Shown: one piece after another, positions 44,691 through 57,419 of the stretch
How positions within the stretch are numbered: position 1 is the stretch's first letter
Layout of the letters: each line of letters starts with the position of its first letter
From: Solanum dulcamara
Lineage: Eukaryota; Streptophyta; Magnoliopsida; Solanales; Solanaceae
Assembly (NCBI RefSeq): GCF_947179165.1
Contig: NC_077240.1
Location: 72,061,501-72,125,500 of the forward strand
DNA length: 64,000 nt
Direction of reading: 5' to 3'
Translations under genes and position numbers: made by a program
Notes under the pieces: model-generated
What the model was told of the DNA's origin: nothing
Seen by the model: the letters and a program-made list of their open reading frames with translations, nothing else
Databases searched by the model: none

Positions 44691-45685
44691 AAAAAGGGTA
44701 AAGCTGCTGCAGATTTTGGGGGTGCTCGGAATTCGTTCGGAATCCAATAAAAATAAATCAGATATGCTACCCCACTAAATTCTACATTCCGTACTAAATG
44801 GCAGATTTAGAATTCTCATACGAGACCATTTTAATAGAAAGCGGGTCTCACACCTAAGAGCCATTTTAAGCCACATTCCACAATGGACCTCGATATTAGT
44901 CCGAAAGCCTCAAAAAGTGAACAAAGGGTCATTTTAGACCAAAATCGACATTTCAAAACTAACCGCACTTTCAAAATTTTTATTTGAATGCATTTTCCTA
45001 GAATGTTGACCAAAGTCAACCATAGGCTAACTTTCAAAGTCAAAAGTGCCAAATTGCCTCAAACTCATATCGATTGCCTCGATAATCATTCCAATAATGC
45101 CACTAGCCTAATTTGGTCATTCCAGAGCTGATGGAACCATCAGAATTTGAATTCGAGATCTCGTTGACCAAAACTCGAAAAGTCGCAACTAAACTAACTT
45201 AGGCCTTCAAAATACCAAAACAGACTCGGGACCTCTTAAAATTCAACCAATACTTCTTCTAGACCAAAAACCATCTCTCTAATCTAACAGAGTCATTGGA
45301 ATTCCATTCTGAGCATCGAAACTCCAAATGTTGTCCAAAGTCAAACCTTGGCTTAAAATTCCTTAATTTCTCAACTCAAGGCCTCAAAACATCCTTACAA
45401 CTCCAAAACTGATTCTGTAAAGTCTTCTAAGCCAATTTCGACATTTCGGAGCTGCTGGAATCGACTGAATTCCATTCCGAGACCTGTGACTCAAATTGAC
45501 CCCAAATAGCAAAGTTTTAATACTTAAAACTTATGAAAACTCAAAATTTCCAAATACTTAACTTTTCATAGGATTTTCTAAAAATCAACATTCGGTACCG
45601 ATCAGAAATGATTCGGGGCAACTAATGGAAGTGGTAAAATGGTCATTTTATAAAAAATCCAAAAATGACCTTTAGGGTCATTACA

Positions 45686-47040
45686 ATATCCACTACTAAA
45701 AGAACTTTCGTTCGCGAAAGTAAAAGTACAGTTACTTCCTAGAAGCACGAAAGGACGAGGGTTCCGATCGTGCTTGCTTTACCTGAACCTCGGACACTCT
45801 CTCGGGTCGAACAATGCCATCACAGAACTCAGGCTTAGAGGAAAATCTCCAAATTCACTTCCAACTCCAAAAACTCCTCCAGTCCTTTCTTGGGCTCCAA
45901 CTCTGGCTCACTTAGCTAGAACTTTACCAAAAACGCCAAATTTCAACTGAGGACGACCAAACTAAATCAAAACCACCGAAATGAGTAATACAGGACCATG
46001 GCAGATACAATTCACTCAAAATTCCAAATACTTGTCTTATGTTTCCAAATCCTTTTCTCCAAGCCACTAAGGGCATTCTGCGAGTCCTTAGCTATCCTGA
46101 AAACCTTCAACGCAATCCAAAAATTGCCTACCAAACCATACAACACCAACCTCGAAGGAGTTACATACTCTATCTGAACATTAGAGGATGAAAATAACTA
46201 AAACACGGAAACACCCTGGGCAAAGCCCAAATCCTAATCTCAACTTGAAAAACCAAGAACCCAAATTGGAACTCACCTTCTGGAACTGAGCACTCCGCTC
46301 CAAAGGACGATGGTACCGCGAATGACAAGACCGCACTGAGTTCAACCCCAGGGACTAACTTCTATCAGAGAAACTTTTGAAAAACTGGCATTGTGTGCCC
46401 ACAAAACACACTTCCACCTTAAGTCCGAGCCAATCTTCCTAGTCCAAGGGAAACCAAGCCGGTAGCCGATGCACAAGCCTGGACAACCGAATATGCCAAA
46501 ATCAAGCTTTCCATCCTGAACAAATTTAGAATCTCACACTCCAAGAATTACCTTGACTCCATATTGTATATGAGATTTCCAACCAACTTCCCCACCAGGT
46601 AGGTAAAAGAGAGTAAACCTCAACTCCGCAGTCTAAGAACTGGAAATACCAATAAGGCATAAAGAGGAATCAATAAGCATAATCTACCATAACTCTAAAG
46701 ATGTTGCACTTCCATCACATACTACCTTGATAGACAACCCTTCAACTATGAACCGATCGAGGCAAATTAATAAGGACAACCGTCTAAGCCAAGAAAACTA
46801 GAATGGCAGGAGGGGGGGCTGCTAATTAAATCAAATCTAGTTAAGCATAATTGTATGAAGAACCATTCAACCACTAACCCCATGGGACACCCTCTAACTA
46901 TGGCAACCTTCTAATCCAACCAAAACCACCAATACCACAACTCCCAACACCAAACAAAGCTAGTCTATCCACCTATCTAACAAGGAATGACACCATCGCA
47001 AAATTAATGGTAAGGGAGACAAAAGGGGAGGCTAACTAGC
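45686..47040 (-). other. Unexplained internal segment of gypsy element
   Basis: It lies where RNase H, integrase and chromodomain should be. Minus-strand frames show no pol motif I recognise and have many stops. Composition is less AT-rich than the LTRs. It could be captured or rearranged sequence. Only the edge next to the LTR (ttagtagtggatat on the element strand) matches the sister element's 3' end at 59090-59102. Confidence 0.5.
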
Positions 47041-48103
47041 CCGACCCTGATGTATCAGTACACAACCCAAATCAATGCCAGGTGCATCACAATAAACGGT
47101 GACTCTCTCACCTTCAACTAGAAGAATCAATATAGGAGCAGTGGTAAGAGAATTTCTTGAGTCTCATAAAGCGCTTTTCACACTCCTCCTACCACTCGAA
47201 CAGAACATCCTGGCAAGTCAACCGGGTCAAAGGTGCTGCTATAGAAGAAAATCTCTCAACAAAGTGCCTGTAGTACCCTACCAATTAGAAGAAGCTATGA
47301 ATCTCAAATCAATCTTAAAAAATACCACAACACCCTAAAGATGGTCGAATAGATCATCGATACGAGGCATGGGGTAATGGTTTTTCACCATCACCTTATT
47401 TAGCTGCCTGTAATCAACACATATCCGCATAGTCCTATCCTTCTTCTTAACAAATAAGATGGGTGCACCCCACGGCAACACACTCGGGAGAATAAATCTC
47501 TTACCTAGAAGATCCTCAAGCTGTACGCTGAGATCCTTGAGATCTACGGGGGCCATACGATAAAGTGGTATAGAAATGGGCTTAGTTCTTGACTCCAAAT
47601 CTATGGCAAAGTCAATATCTCTCTTTGGGGGGTAGGCCAGGTAGGTTAGTGGGAAAGACATTAGTATACTCCCTAACCACAAGGACTGAATCAATAGTAG
47701 GGTCCTCGTTGGACACATCATGGATATATGCTAAGTACGCCAAGGACCCGAATGCAACTAGCCGTCGGGACCGCATAAAGGATATGATCCTAGTCGGTAA
47801 GCGACTATAAATACCCTACCAAAAGACTAGGGGAATACCAGGCATGGCTAATGTAACGGTCTTGGCATAATAGTCCAAAACCGCATGATGAGGGGATACC
47901 CAATCCATGCCCAGAATAACATCGAAGTCCAGCATATCAAGTAAAATAAAATCTACCTGAGTCTCATGCCCTTGAATAGTCACCGCACAGGATCTACAAA
48001 CTTGATCCACTACTAAAGAATCCCCAACCGAGGTCAAAACATGTAATGGGACCTCAAGTGACTCATAAGGAATACCTAGACGTGGAGCAAAATATATAGA
48101 CAC
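47041..48103 (-). pseudogene. Gypsy protease and partial reverse transcriptase
   Basis: On the minus strand, protease at 48103-47816 includes VDFILLDMLDFDVILGMDW, the conserved end of the plant gypsy aspartic protease. Its catalytic DPG-type triad lies upstream near 48130 as DPC. Reverse transcriptase begins at 47721: [58 protein letters not shown]. After FDHL (47338) come a stop and FKIDLR, and then the sequence jumps to the end of reverse transcriptase (DVPFEW-like region) and the start of RNase H by 47100-47040. The YxDD active-site region is deleted. Confidence 0.88.
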
Positions 48104-49800
48104 ATAGGAATACGTGGAACATGGATCAAATAAAGAAGAAGCAGTCTGTTGACAAATAAGGATAGTACCTGTGATAACATGATCTGATGCCTCAGCCTCT
48201 ACCCTCGTCGGAGCAGCATAGAAGTGTCCATGTTAGCCTACCCCATGAATATTTACCTTACCACCTGACCTACCTCCCCGGGAACCTCCTTGAATACCCT
48301 GCTGACCATCGCCATAGTCGTGACCCTAATCTATACCTCTTGGTGGAGGTGGCGCTACAGCCAGCGGTCTAGCCCAGCTGAGACACTCCCTAGCCCAGTG
48401 CTCTAGTAAGCCACAATCGAAGCATGCTGAAGCTGAGCGACCCGTGATAACTCGTCCGCGGTAGGAATGAAGCGGACCTGATCCCCTCGAGCTCTGCCAT
48501 GTGGTGTAACCCCTGAACGGGGCTGACTACCCTCAACTGCTGGTAGGGCGGCCTAAATCGACCGGCTGGACTAATCCTGCTGGTACCTATCCTGCTGTAA
48601 CTGCTGGCGGGACCTGTCATAACTATCATGACCTCTAGAATGGGACCTACTGTAGCTACCCTGATGCCTGGGTCTCTTATCACTTTCCCCCTGGGCCTGA
48701 CGATGAATAATATCGATTGTTCAGGCATGATCCACCACATCTAGAAAAGAGAAGCCCATAGAAATAAGGTGCTCGATCCCCAACCTTAGGTAAGGTCTCA
48801 ATCTGTGCACAAAACCTCATACTCACTCCTCCTCAGTGGGTAGAATTATAGTGGCATATCAAGAAAGCTGATGAAATCTAGGTCGTACTCTACAATCGTT
48901 ATGTGGACCTTCTCCAACCGAGTAAACTGATCCTGAAGCCGGTCCTAAATACTCCTAGGGATGTATCGAGCCAAGTAAGCCTCTAAGAACTAGGCCCATG
49001 TCAATAATGGTGACCCAGCTAGTCTATACTGCAAATAAGAGCGCCACCACTGTCTGGCTGCCCTTCTGAACTGGTGAGTAGTGAAGTCGGCGCCTCTGGA
49101 CTCCACAAGACCCAAGGAATGGAGCTTCTCTTAATAGGTAGTCAAGAACTCTATGGCATCTTTGCCACTGGCTCTGGAAAATATCAGTGGTGACAACCTC
49201 TAAAATACCCCTAATATTTTTTAATCCTATAATGACATCATACCCTCCGGAACTGCTGGCAGGGGTGCAACAATTGGTGGAGGCAGCTGAACCTTAGGTG
49301 CTGGCTAGATACGCGGATCCCGCAGTGCTGGTATACCCATCACTAGGGTCGAGGCTTGTGGTACAATCCCAATAGCCGTAAGGAGCTGCACAGTCGCTGT
49401 CTGTAGTACTGGGGTCATAACTGGTACAGCTGGGGGCTGTGCTGGTGGTGGTGGTCCTCTTTACTGAGGAGGAATAAGAGCATCCTGATGCTCCACTACC
49501 AGCTCCGGCTCTATCTCTGGGTCTAGAGCTGGTGCTACTTCCCTACCTATCCCACGAGGTCAGCCTCTCAGGCCTTGGTGCGTCATCACGACCAGTGGTA
49601 CCGTGCATACGAACAATCTCTTTGAAAGAGTGGAATAAATGAGATTTTAGGAAACCAATAAGATACAAAACTGCACAAAATGATACAACATAGAGAATGT
49701 TCCTAATGACATCCTGTAGCCTCCCAAAGATAAGTTACGGATGTTTCCATACCCATATGCGAGACTCTACTAGACGTTAGTTATGAAAAAGTGAGACCAA
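48104..49800 (-). pseudogene. Gypsy gag
   Basis: Minus-strand gag from about 49550 to 48150. The zinc knuckle at about 48425-48380 is complete: CFDCGLLEHWAREC fits CX2CX4HX4C, followed by the Gly/Arg-rich tail GGSRGGRSGGK. A Pro/Gly/Leu-rich N-terminal region lies near 49500-49250. The capsid region 49200-48800 is broken: the knuckle is not in the same frame as the 116-codon frame at 48740-48390. Gag would package element RNA in cytoplasmic particles. Confidence 0.78.
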
Positions 49801-49809
49801 TGAACTAGG

Positions 49810-49821
49810 GCTCTGATACCA
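49810..49821 (-). other. Primer binding site (initiator Met tRNA type)
   Basis: Plus strand gctctgatacca, 3 bp from the 5' LTR. Confidence 0.92.
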
Positions 49822-50634
49822 ACTTGTCATGACCCAATTTGTTAGGTCATGATGACACCTACTATAATCCACCAATAGGTAAGCCAACCCATCAACCCAG
49901 AACTTCAAGTAATGGGTTTGAGGGCAGAAACTAAACAAAAGTGGCGAATTATAAAAATAGGCAGAAAAAATAAGCTGAAGTAAATCCAAACATGATATAA
50001 ACAACTAAAGATCCCACCTAAACTTGGAAGTCACAAGTATAGAGTTGCTATAAAATAAAAGATGAGTACAAGTCCTGAAAGTGGACCAAAAATATATACA
50101 ACAACTGGCTAGTCTCAAAAGGCAAAACACGGGCCATCTATACTAAAGGAGATAGGAATGATCCAAAAAATGCCAAGTACTCACCCCTAGTCTCCGAAGC
50201 TGACTACAACAGGCTCGATTTATCCACGACGGTAGCTGGTGGTCGGTCCTACATCCGAAAGTAGATGCAGAGTGTAGTATGAGTACCAAGACAACAGGTA
50301 CCAAGTAGGCATCATAGGCCGAATGAGCAGAAAAGGTAAAAATATATGAAAAAAAGGAATAGCCTAAATAGGAGTCAACATAAGCATCAAAAAAGGGAAT
50401 GAGTACTACCTATGAGAACTACAACTAACTATACCCAACTAGGCTTCCATAAGCCCAATCGGAACACTGGTGCGCAAGTTAAATAAAAACTCGAAAGAAC
50501 CCCCATAAGCCTTCCGAGTACATAGAATAGCTACAACTACCAAGGATAGGAACCAAGAATCTATGATGTTAGGAGCTGAAGTACTATATCATTTCCAAAC
50601 TCAGAATCTCCAAGAGTCAATCGATCTAGTGGTG

Positions 50635-50965
50635 AATTAGGGGTCGAGGCCGGGACTGGGACCTAGATGCTCACCCAAATATTCAAAGTGGCCAAGGCCG
50701 GGACTAGGTACCCGGATGCTTGCCATAATACATAAGTGTGGTCGAGGCCAGGACTGGGTACCCAAATGTTCGTCGTAATACATCGGTATGAGTGAGGCCA
50801 AGACTAGGTAACCTGATGCTCGTCATACTAGAAAGCCGATAGAGCCCGGGGCTGAGTACCCAGATGCTCCCCGATAATTAAGAACGGAGGCCGGAACTAG
50901 GTACTCGAATGTTCATAGATAATCCAGAATAGAGGCTGGGACTGGATACCCGGATGCTCACAGAT
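50635..50965. repeat. Minisatellite in LTR, second array
   Basis: Counterpart of 42955-43290 with the same unit order. Confidence 0.86.
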
Positions 50966-51859
50966 ATTTTATCCTATGGTATCGAATATTCTCCTTTCCA
51001 ACTAAACAATAACAGTATCGAGAATCTCCTTCCAAATGCGTCAACCGATATGCCACCAAAATAAGAACCGAAGCCAAAGTCAATAATCATGAAATTTAGT
51101 GTTGCCGACGCATCATAAAAGTCATAATTATATCGATTTATGGATGACGATATTTTTAAGAGCAAGGGTAACGCCTAACTAAGGCCAAACTACCAGGCAC
51201 TAGCCCGCTATACCATTTTACAAGGATCTAAGTCCATCGGAGCGATGTTGGGATATCTAAAGCAAGTTTACATCCTATACTAAGGCCAACATACCCCACA
51301 GTATGAACAACATGATCATACAACTCTCCTTATAATACTAATAAATAACGACAAGATACACATGCTTCTAAATATCTGAAAAACCTGATAACAAGCCTAA
51401 AGCATGATTTCTAACAGCTAAAATATACAATCAAACTACCCAACCTAAATTCCAACTATTTCAACATGCTTTCATACATTCCATCTCAATCTAAAGAAAG
51501 TAAAAACTTAGCCTACCTGTAGGCTAAAAATGAGAGCTTTAAATTACTGTGCTAGAGCTTTTTCCTTTCGAACGGCCTTAGAACATTGATACTCTATCAA
51601 AAATAGAACCACAACATCGATACGGTCGTTTAGATACTAATTTCATAATTTTTGGAGGCAGACCAATTTCTGAGTCTAAAACGGAAAATGTAGGACCCAT
51701 ATACAGAATTTTAGATTTGATCCCCAAAACAGATTCTAAACATCACCCCAAGCTCACAAATTAGATTTATAACATAATTTGGGGTGGAAAAATAATGTAA
51801 GATGATCAAAAATCAATTCCCACATTTTCAACTAAGAAAACAAACAAGGTAGCCTCTTT

Positions 51860-52370
51860 ACGCATCGATTTCTCAAAATCAAAAATCTTCCAATCAAAAC
51901 AAATTATACCATGTTGTTACTTACAAAAAACCCCATAATCTAGCCTCAAGAATCACTCAAAATAGAGTTATATTGACCAAGATACACTCTTCCAAAATTC
52001 AACAAAATTTAATTCCAAAAAATACTAAATTTGCAAATAAAAATCGATTTCTTACCTCAAACGACGTACCAAAAGAAGATTCTAATACCTCCCAATGTGT
52101 TTGTCAAAATTCCATGCAAGATAGCCTCTGGATTCACCCAAATCGGGTTTATATAGGCCAAGAAATAACTCTTCAAAGTTCTTCAAAAATTCAATCCAAA
52201 AATAGACACTTCTGTAAATAAAATGAAGATTTTTACCTGAATCAAATACTTCAAATCAATTTTCAATCTCTCCAATGCGTTTTCCTCGAAATATCTCACA
52301 GTTTTGCCTTTTGAATCACCCAATTTGAAGCTATATAACTCAATATAAAGGGTTTTAAAGTTAGAGAAAA
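51860..52370. repeat. Diverged 180-bp tandem repeats in LTR, second array
   Basis: Counterpart of 44180-44690; same spacing. Confidence 0.7.
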
Positions 52371-53381
52371 AATTCCAAAAGAAGGGTAAAGCTGTTGCAG
52401 ATTTTTGCAGATTTTGGGGGTGCTCAGATTCGTTTGGAATCCGATAAAAATAAATCAAATATGCTACCCCACTAAATTAGACATTCCAAACTCAATGGCA
52501 CATTCAGAATTCTCATACGGGATCATTTTAATAGAAAATGGTATCACACCCAAGAGCCATTTTAAGCCACATTCTACAATGGGCCTCGATATTAGTTCAA
52601 AAGCCTCGGAAAGCGAGCGAAGGGTCGTTTTAGACCAAAATCGACATTCTGAAACTAGCCACACTTTCAAAAATTTTATTTGAGTGCGTTTTCCTAAAAT
52701 GTTGACCAAAGTCAACCATAGGCTAACTTTCAAAGTTAAAAGCGTCAAATGGCCCCAAACTTATATCGATTGCCTCGATAGTCATTCCAACAATGCTACT
52801 AGACTAATTTCGTCATTTTAGAGCTGATGGAATCATCAGAATTTCAATTTGAGATTTCGTTAACCCAAAACTCAAAAAGTCGCAACTAAACCAACTTAGG
52901 CCTTCAAAATATCAAAATGGACTCAGGACCTCTAAAAATTCAACCAATATCTTCTAGACCAAAAACCATCTCTCGAATCCAACGGAGTTGTCAGAATTCT
53001 ATTTCGAGCATTGAAACTTCAAATGTTGTCCAAAGTCAAACCTTGGCTTAAAATTCCTCAATTTCTCAACTCAAGGCCTCAAAACATCGTTACAACTTCA
53101 AAACTAATTCCGTAAAGTCTCCTAAGCCAATTTCAACATTTCGGAGCTGCTGGAATTGACTAAATTCCATTCCGACACCTGTAACTCCAATTGACCCCAA
53201 ATATCAAAGTTTTAATACTTAAAACTTATGAAGACTCAAAATTTCCAAAGACTTAACTTTTCATAGGATTTTCTAAAAATCAACATTCGGTACCGATCAG
53301 AAATGATTCAGGGCAACTAATGGGAGTGGTAAAATGGTTATTTTACAAAAAAATCTAAAAATTACCTTTAGGGTCATTACA

Positions 53382-53386
53382 GTAAT
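53382..53386. repeat. Target site duplication gtaat, right copy
   Basis: Identical to 42160-42164. Confidence 0.92.
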
Positions 53387-53639
53387 CTACCCCAAGAAAA
53401 AGCATGACGTTAAAAATTGATTTCATAACATGCATGCATATGGAAACAAGAGAATAGATTAATTGTATGAATATGAAGTAGTGAACATGAGGAAACTTAA
53501 TACCTCCAGCTTAAATGGAGGAAAAAAGATGAGGATAATGAGATAATATATCAGCTTCGGCCTCCCAGATAGCACCCTCAACTAGATGATCCCTCCAAAT
53601 AACCTAAATGCAAGCAACTTCTTTATTCCTCAAATTCTG

Positions 53640-56600
53640 GACTTGACGATCAATAATCTCAATTGGAACCTCTTCATAAGATAGGCTCTCTTTACAGAAA
53701 CACTCTCTTATGGAACAATAGAAGTAGGATCACCAATACACTTCTTCAACAAAAAGACAAGAAACACCAGATGCACCAATTCCAATTTTGAAGGCAAGTT
53801 TAACTCATAAGCCACTTTGTCGAAACACCTCAAAATTTGATATGGGCCTACATAACAGGGACTAAATTTTTTTTTACCAAAATGTATCACACCATTCATA
53901 GGTGACATTTTCAAGTAAACCCAATCAATAACCTCAAACTAAAGCTCTCTTCTTCTCACACCCGAATAGGATTTCTATTGGCTTTGGGAAGTCTTCAACC
54001 TTTCTCTAATGAGCCTAACCTTTTCCATTAGTGAACTAACTTAGGCCCTATCAAAGTGACCTTACTAACCTCAAACCATCCAATATGAGATCTACATTTC
54101 CTACTATAGAAGGTTTCAAATGAGGCTATTTAGATACTAGAACGATAACTGTTAATGTAGGCAAACTTAATCAATGGTAAATAGTCATCCTAATTTCATT
54201 TGAAATCAATCACACATGCTCTCAACATGTCCTCCAAAGTCTTAATAGTCCTCTCAGCTTGACCATTGGTCAGAGGGTGAAAAGTTGAGAACTAAACTAA
54301 GTACCTCAATCTAAAATGATAGACAATGGAACACCATGCAACTTGACCAACTCTCAAATATAAAGGCTGACATAATCCTCAGCTGAATAACAAGTCTTAA
54401 TGGAGAAAATGTCCCAACTTAGTTATTTGTCCACAACAATCCAAATCGAACCATATTGCCTATGAGTACAAGGTAAACATGTAGCAAAGTCCATATTCAA
54501 GTCCTCCCACTTCTGACTAGGAATCTCTATGTCTTGAACTAAATCTCCTAGTTTTTGATTCTCAACCTTCAATTGTTTGCAATTTAGACACTTAGCATCA
54601 AACTTTGCAGTATCTTTCTTCATGTCATTTCACCAATACACTTTTCTCAAATCACGATATATTTTGATAGATCTCCAATGAATAAAATACTAAGAACCAT
54701 GATCTTCAGACAATATCATTTTCCTTAAACAATCCATATCAAGAACACATAATCGACCTTGATAATGGAGAACACCATCTACCCCTTGGGGGAAAGCCTT
54801 ATAGGCCTTTTTAGAAGCCAATTTATTCTACTCAACAAAAATTGGATTGCTATCTTGTTTTGCCTTTACATTTGACACAAGAGACAATTCTAAGCCATTT
54901 TGACCAATCATACCACTATCCACCTAGTCAACCAAACAAATATTGAAATGGGATAGTCTATGAATATCTTAAACTAAATCCTTTTCTCATCCTCAATGTG
55001 GGCAAAACTATTCATTGACAATATACTAAGAGCATCGGCGACCATATTTGCCTTAACCAAATAGTAAAGAACACATGTCATAATCCTTTAATAACTCAAA
55101 CCATCTTCTTTGTCGAAGGTTCAAGTACTTTAGCTTAAACACATATTGCAAACTCTTATGATCATTGAACACATCCATATGAACACCATAGAGATAGTGC
55201 ATCCAAATCTTCAAAGAAAACACCACTGCCGCTAATTCAAAATCATGAGTCGGATAATTTTTTTCATGCATCTTAAGTTGCCTAGAAGTATAGGCTATCA
55301 CCTTACCATTTTACATCAAATCACAACCAATACCAATAACTGGCATCATAATACACAATAAAACAGTCGGATCAATTCGATAATGTTAAGACTGGAGCCA
55401 AAGTCTATCCTTAAACTCTTGAAAACTCTTCTCACAAGCTTCGGACCATTATAATTTCACCTTCTTTTAAATCAAAGTAGTTAAAGGTAAAGCAATAGAT
55501 GAAAATTATTTCACAACCCATCTATAATAACTAGCTAAACCCAAGGAAATCTGTATATATGATAGAGAAAGAGGTCTAAGCCAATTCTTAACCACCTCAG
55601 TCTTCTTAGGATCAACTTAAATATCATCACCGGAGATAATATGGCCAATAAGCGCCACCAATCTCAATCAAAACACACACTTGCTAAATTTAGAAAACAA
55701 CTAACAATCGTTGAGAACTTGCAAGAAAAATATCAAATGATTAACATGCTAATCCTCACTCCGAAAATAGACCAAAATATCATTAATAAACACAATGACG
55801 AACATATCCAATATTGCTGTAACACTTTGTTCATCAAATTATAAAAGTTGTATGATAATATATTAGTCCAAAAGAAATAACAAAAAATTCAAAATGACCA
55901 TATCGAGTTCTAAAATTCATATTCAGAATGTCACATTTTCTCACTCTAACCTGATGATAACCCGATCAAAGATCAATCTTTGAGAAATAGCTAGCACCTT
56001 GATGTTGATAGAATAAGTCATCAATCCTTAAGATGAGATACTTATTCATGATTATGAACTTGTTCAATTGTCGATAATCAATGAATATACAAAGGAAACC
56101 ATCCTTTTTTCAAACAGAGAGAGCCAGAGCACCCTATAAGAGATACTTGGTCTAATAAATCCCTTATCTAATAGGTCTTTTAATTGATCCTACATTTCCT
56201 TAAGTTCTATTGGAGTCATTTTATAAGGAGGAATAGAGATAAGCTGGCTATATCGGAGAAGAAAATACCAAAGTCTGCTTTCTTTTGGGAGGAATACAAG
56301 AAAGATCCTCAGAAAATACTTTCAGAAACTCATTCACAATAGAAACTGACTCAAGAGTAGGGGTTTTGAAATTTATATCCCTAAACTATACTAGATAATA
56401 GATACAATCTTTTAAAATCATTTTCCAAAATTTAAGGCACGAGATAAAACTGACCCTTAGACACAAAATTACTACCCTTCCTCTCTAGGAATGACTTATT
56501 GGAAAATTGAAACTTAACCACTCGGATTCTACAATCACTAGAAACATAACAAGAATAAAGTCAATCCATACAAAGAGCAACATCGAAGTTAGTCATATCT

Positions 56601-57415
56601 AACTCCACATGATCAACTTAGGTGACTTTATGAAAAACTTGAGACCGAATAATTTTTATAGACTTGTTTAGCTAAAGCTGCATCACCATTAGAAGTATAG
56701 ACCGAGAAAGGGTCTAACAAAATTTTGGGACTGACATCAAACTTCATAGAAAGACGGCCTGAGGTAGTAGTCTGAGTTTGAGGTCAACCACCTCCATTGG
56801 TACTAGTACCCGAAGGGTAGTCTCTCACCTAGTGACCGGTCATGCCACATCCAAAACATGCTCTAGAACCCGCTAAGCACTCTCTTTGATGATTCCTCCC
56901 ATACCTCTTACATGGGGGGACAGTCTGACCACTCGGAGCACTCTCTCAAGACTTAGGGTTGGATACTCAATCCTTGTTGAATTTTTAAATCAGAGCATTG
57001 GAAGAATTCTGACTGGATAACTTTTGTCAAAATTGTGGATGACCACCATTTTCGAACCTTGAATGTTAAAAGTCACCACAATCGATCCTTTCTCTCTTAG
57101 ATTCCCTAGCCTTCTTCTTAAGTTTTTCTTCCTCATTTTTCTCACCATGAGTCATAAACCTTGAGATGTCTATATCTTTAATCAATATGAAAGTTTTACA
57201 CTTTTGACCACCATATTTGAAACACCCAAAATGAACCTTTTCATACAGCTTTAGAATCGAGAACCATAAATAAAGCATACTTAGACAGTTGTATGAACTT
57301 CAAGGTATATTCCCTCACACTCATATTACTTTGCTTCAAATTGATAAACACTTGGATTTTAGTCTCCCTGAATTCAAGGGGAATGAAACGATCAAGGAAA
57401 GTATCTTTGAACTCC
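53640..57415 (-). pseudogene. Gypsy Gag-Pol of the minus-strand host element
   Basis: Read from 57415 leftward. Capsid EFKDTFLDRFIPLEFRE and SNMSVREYTLKFIQLSKYA (57400-57290); a zinc knuckle near 56870-56830 (ACFGCGMTGH, then a stop); protease about 56800-56400, decayed; reverse transcriptase 56240-55330 with [20 protein letters not shown] and [16 protein letters not shown]. The active site reads VFINDILVY, with Asn for the first Asp of the usual IDD motif (near 55785). RNase H at 55301-55053 ([20 protein letters not shown]); integrase finger and core from 54640 (KCLNCKQLKVENQKL, MDFATCLP); C-terminus at 53914-53708 (YVGPYQILRCFDKVAYEL). Many stops and frameshifts. The region is the complete order of gypsy domains except the gag N-terminus. 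Confidence 0.88.
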
Positions 57416-57419
57416 CCCC

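Larger units (their letters stand above)
42165..45685 (-). repeat. 3' LTR (3.5 kb)
   Basis: 3521 bp. Contains a roughly 50-bp tandem repeat (42955-43290), about 180-bp diverged repeats (44180-44690) and a TTGAC-N4-GTCAA palindrome (45006-45019). On the plus strand it starts tatcacg where the partner starts tgtcatg. Confidence 0.93.
42165..53381 (-). mobile_element. Gypsy element with 3.5-kb LTRs and deleted pol
   Basis: Minus-strand element with LTRs 42165-45685 and 49825-53381 at roughly 92-94% identity and perfect gtaat duplications (42160-42164, 53382-53386). The PBS at 49810-49821 is intact. The internal region (45686-49824) has gag, protease and the first part of reverse transcriptase; the rest of reverse transcriptase is internally deleted, and RNase H beyond its start and integrase are absent. 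The last 1.35 kb before the 3' LTR is unexplained. Long LTRs and the sister element with a chromodomain-like end at 57.4-62.0 kb suggest a Tekay/Del-type chromovirus (inference). Confidence 0.94.
49825..53381 (-). repeat. 5' LTR (3.5 kb)
   Basis: 3557 bp, plus strand tgtcatgaccc to gggtcattaca. Same internal arrays as the 3' LTR, and a TTGAC-N4-GTCAA palindrome at 52702-52715. Confidence 0.93.
38106..57415 (-). mobile_element. Minus-strand gypsy element, 5'-truncated, hosting three insertions
   Basis: Reading on the minus strand: gag from 57415, then protease, reverse transcriptase, RNase H, integrase to about 53640, then its 3' internal end (53387 upward, continued at 42164-42035) and 3' LTR (41648-38106). 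It is split by the gypsy element 42165-53381, a MITE (41651-42031) and a solo LTR (39441-40898). No 5' LTR is present: the gag frame stops at about 57415, where plus-strand gypsy sequence begins. The LTR ends TATCACG at 38106, like other LTR ends here with TG changed to TA. Confidence 0.82.
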
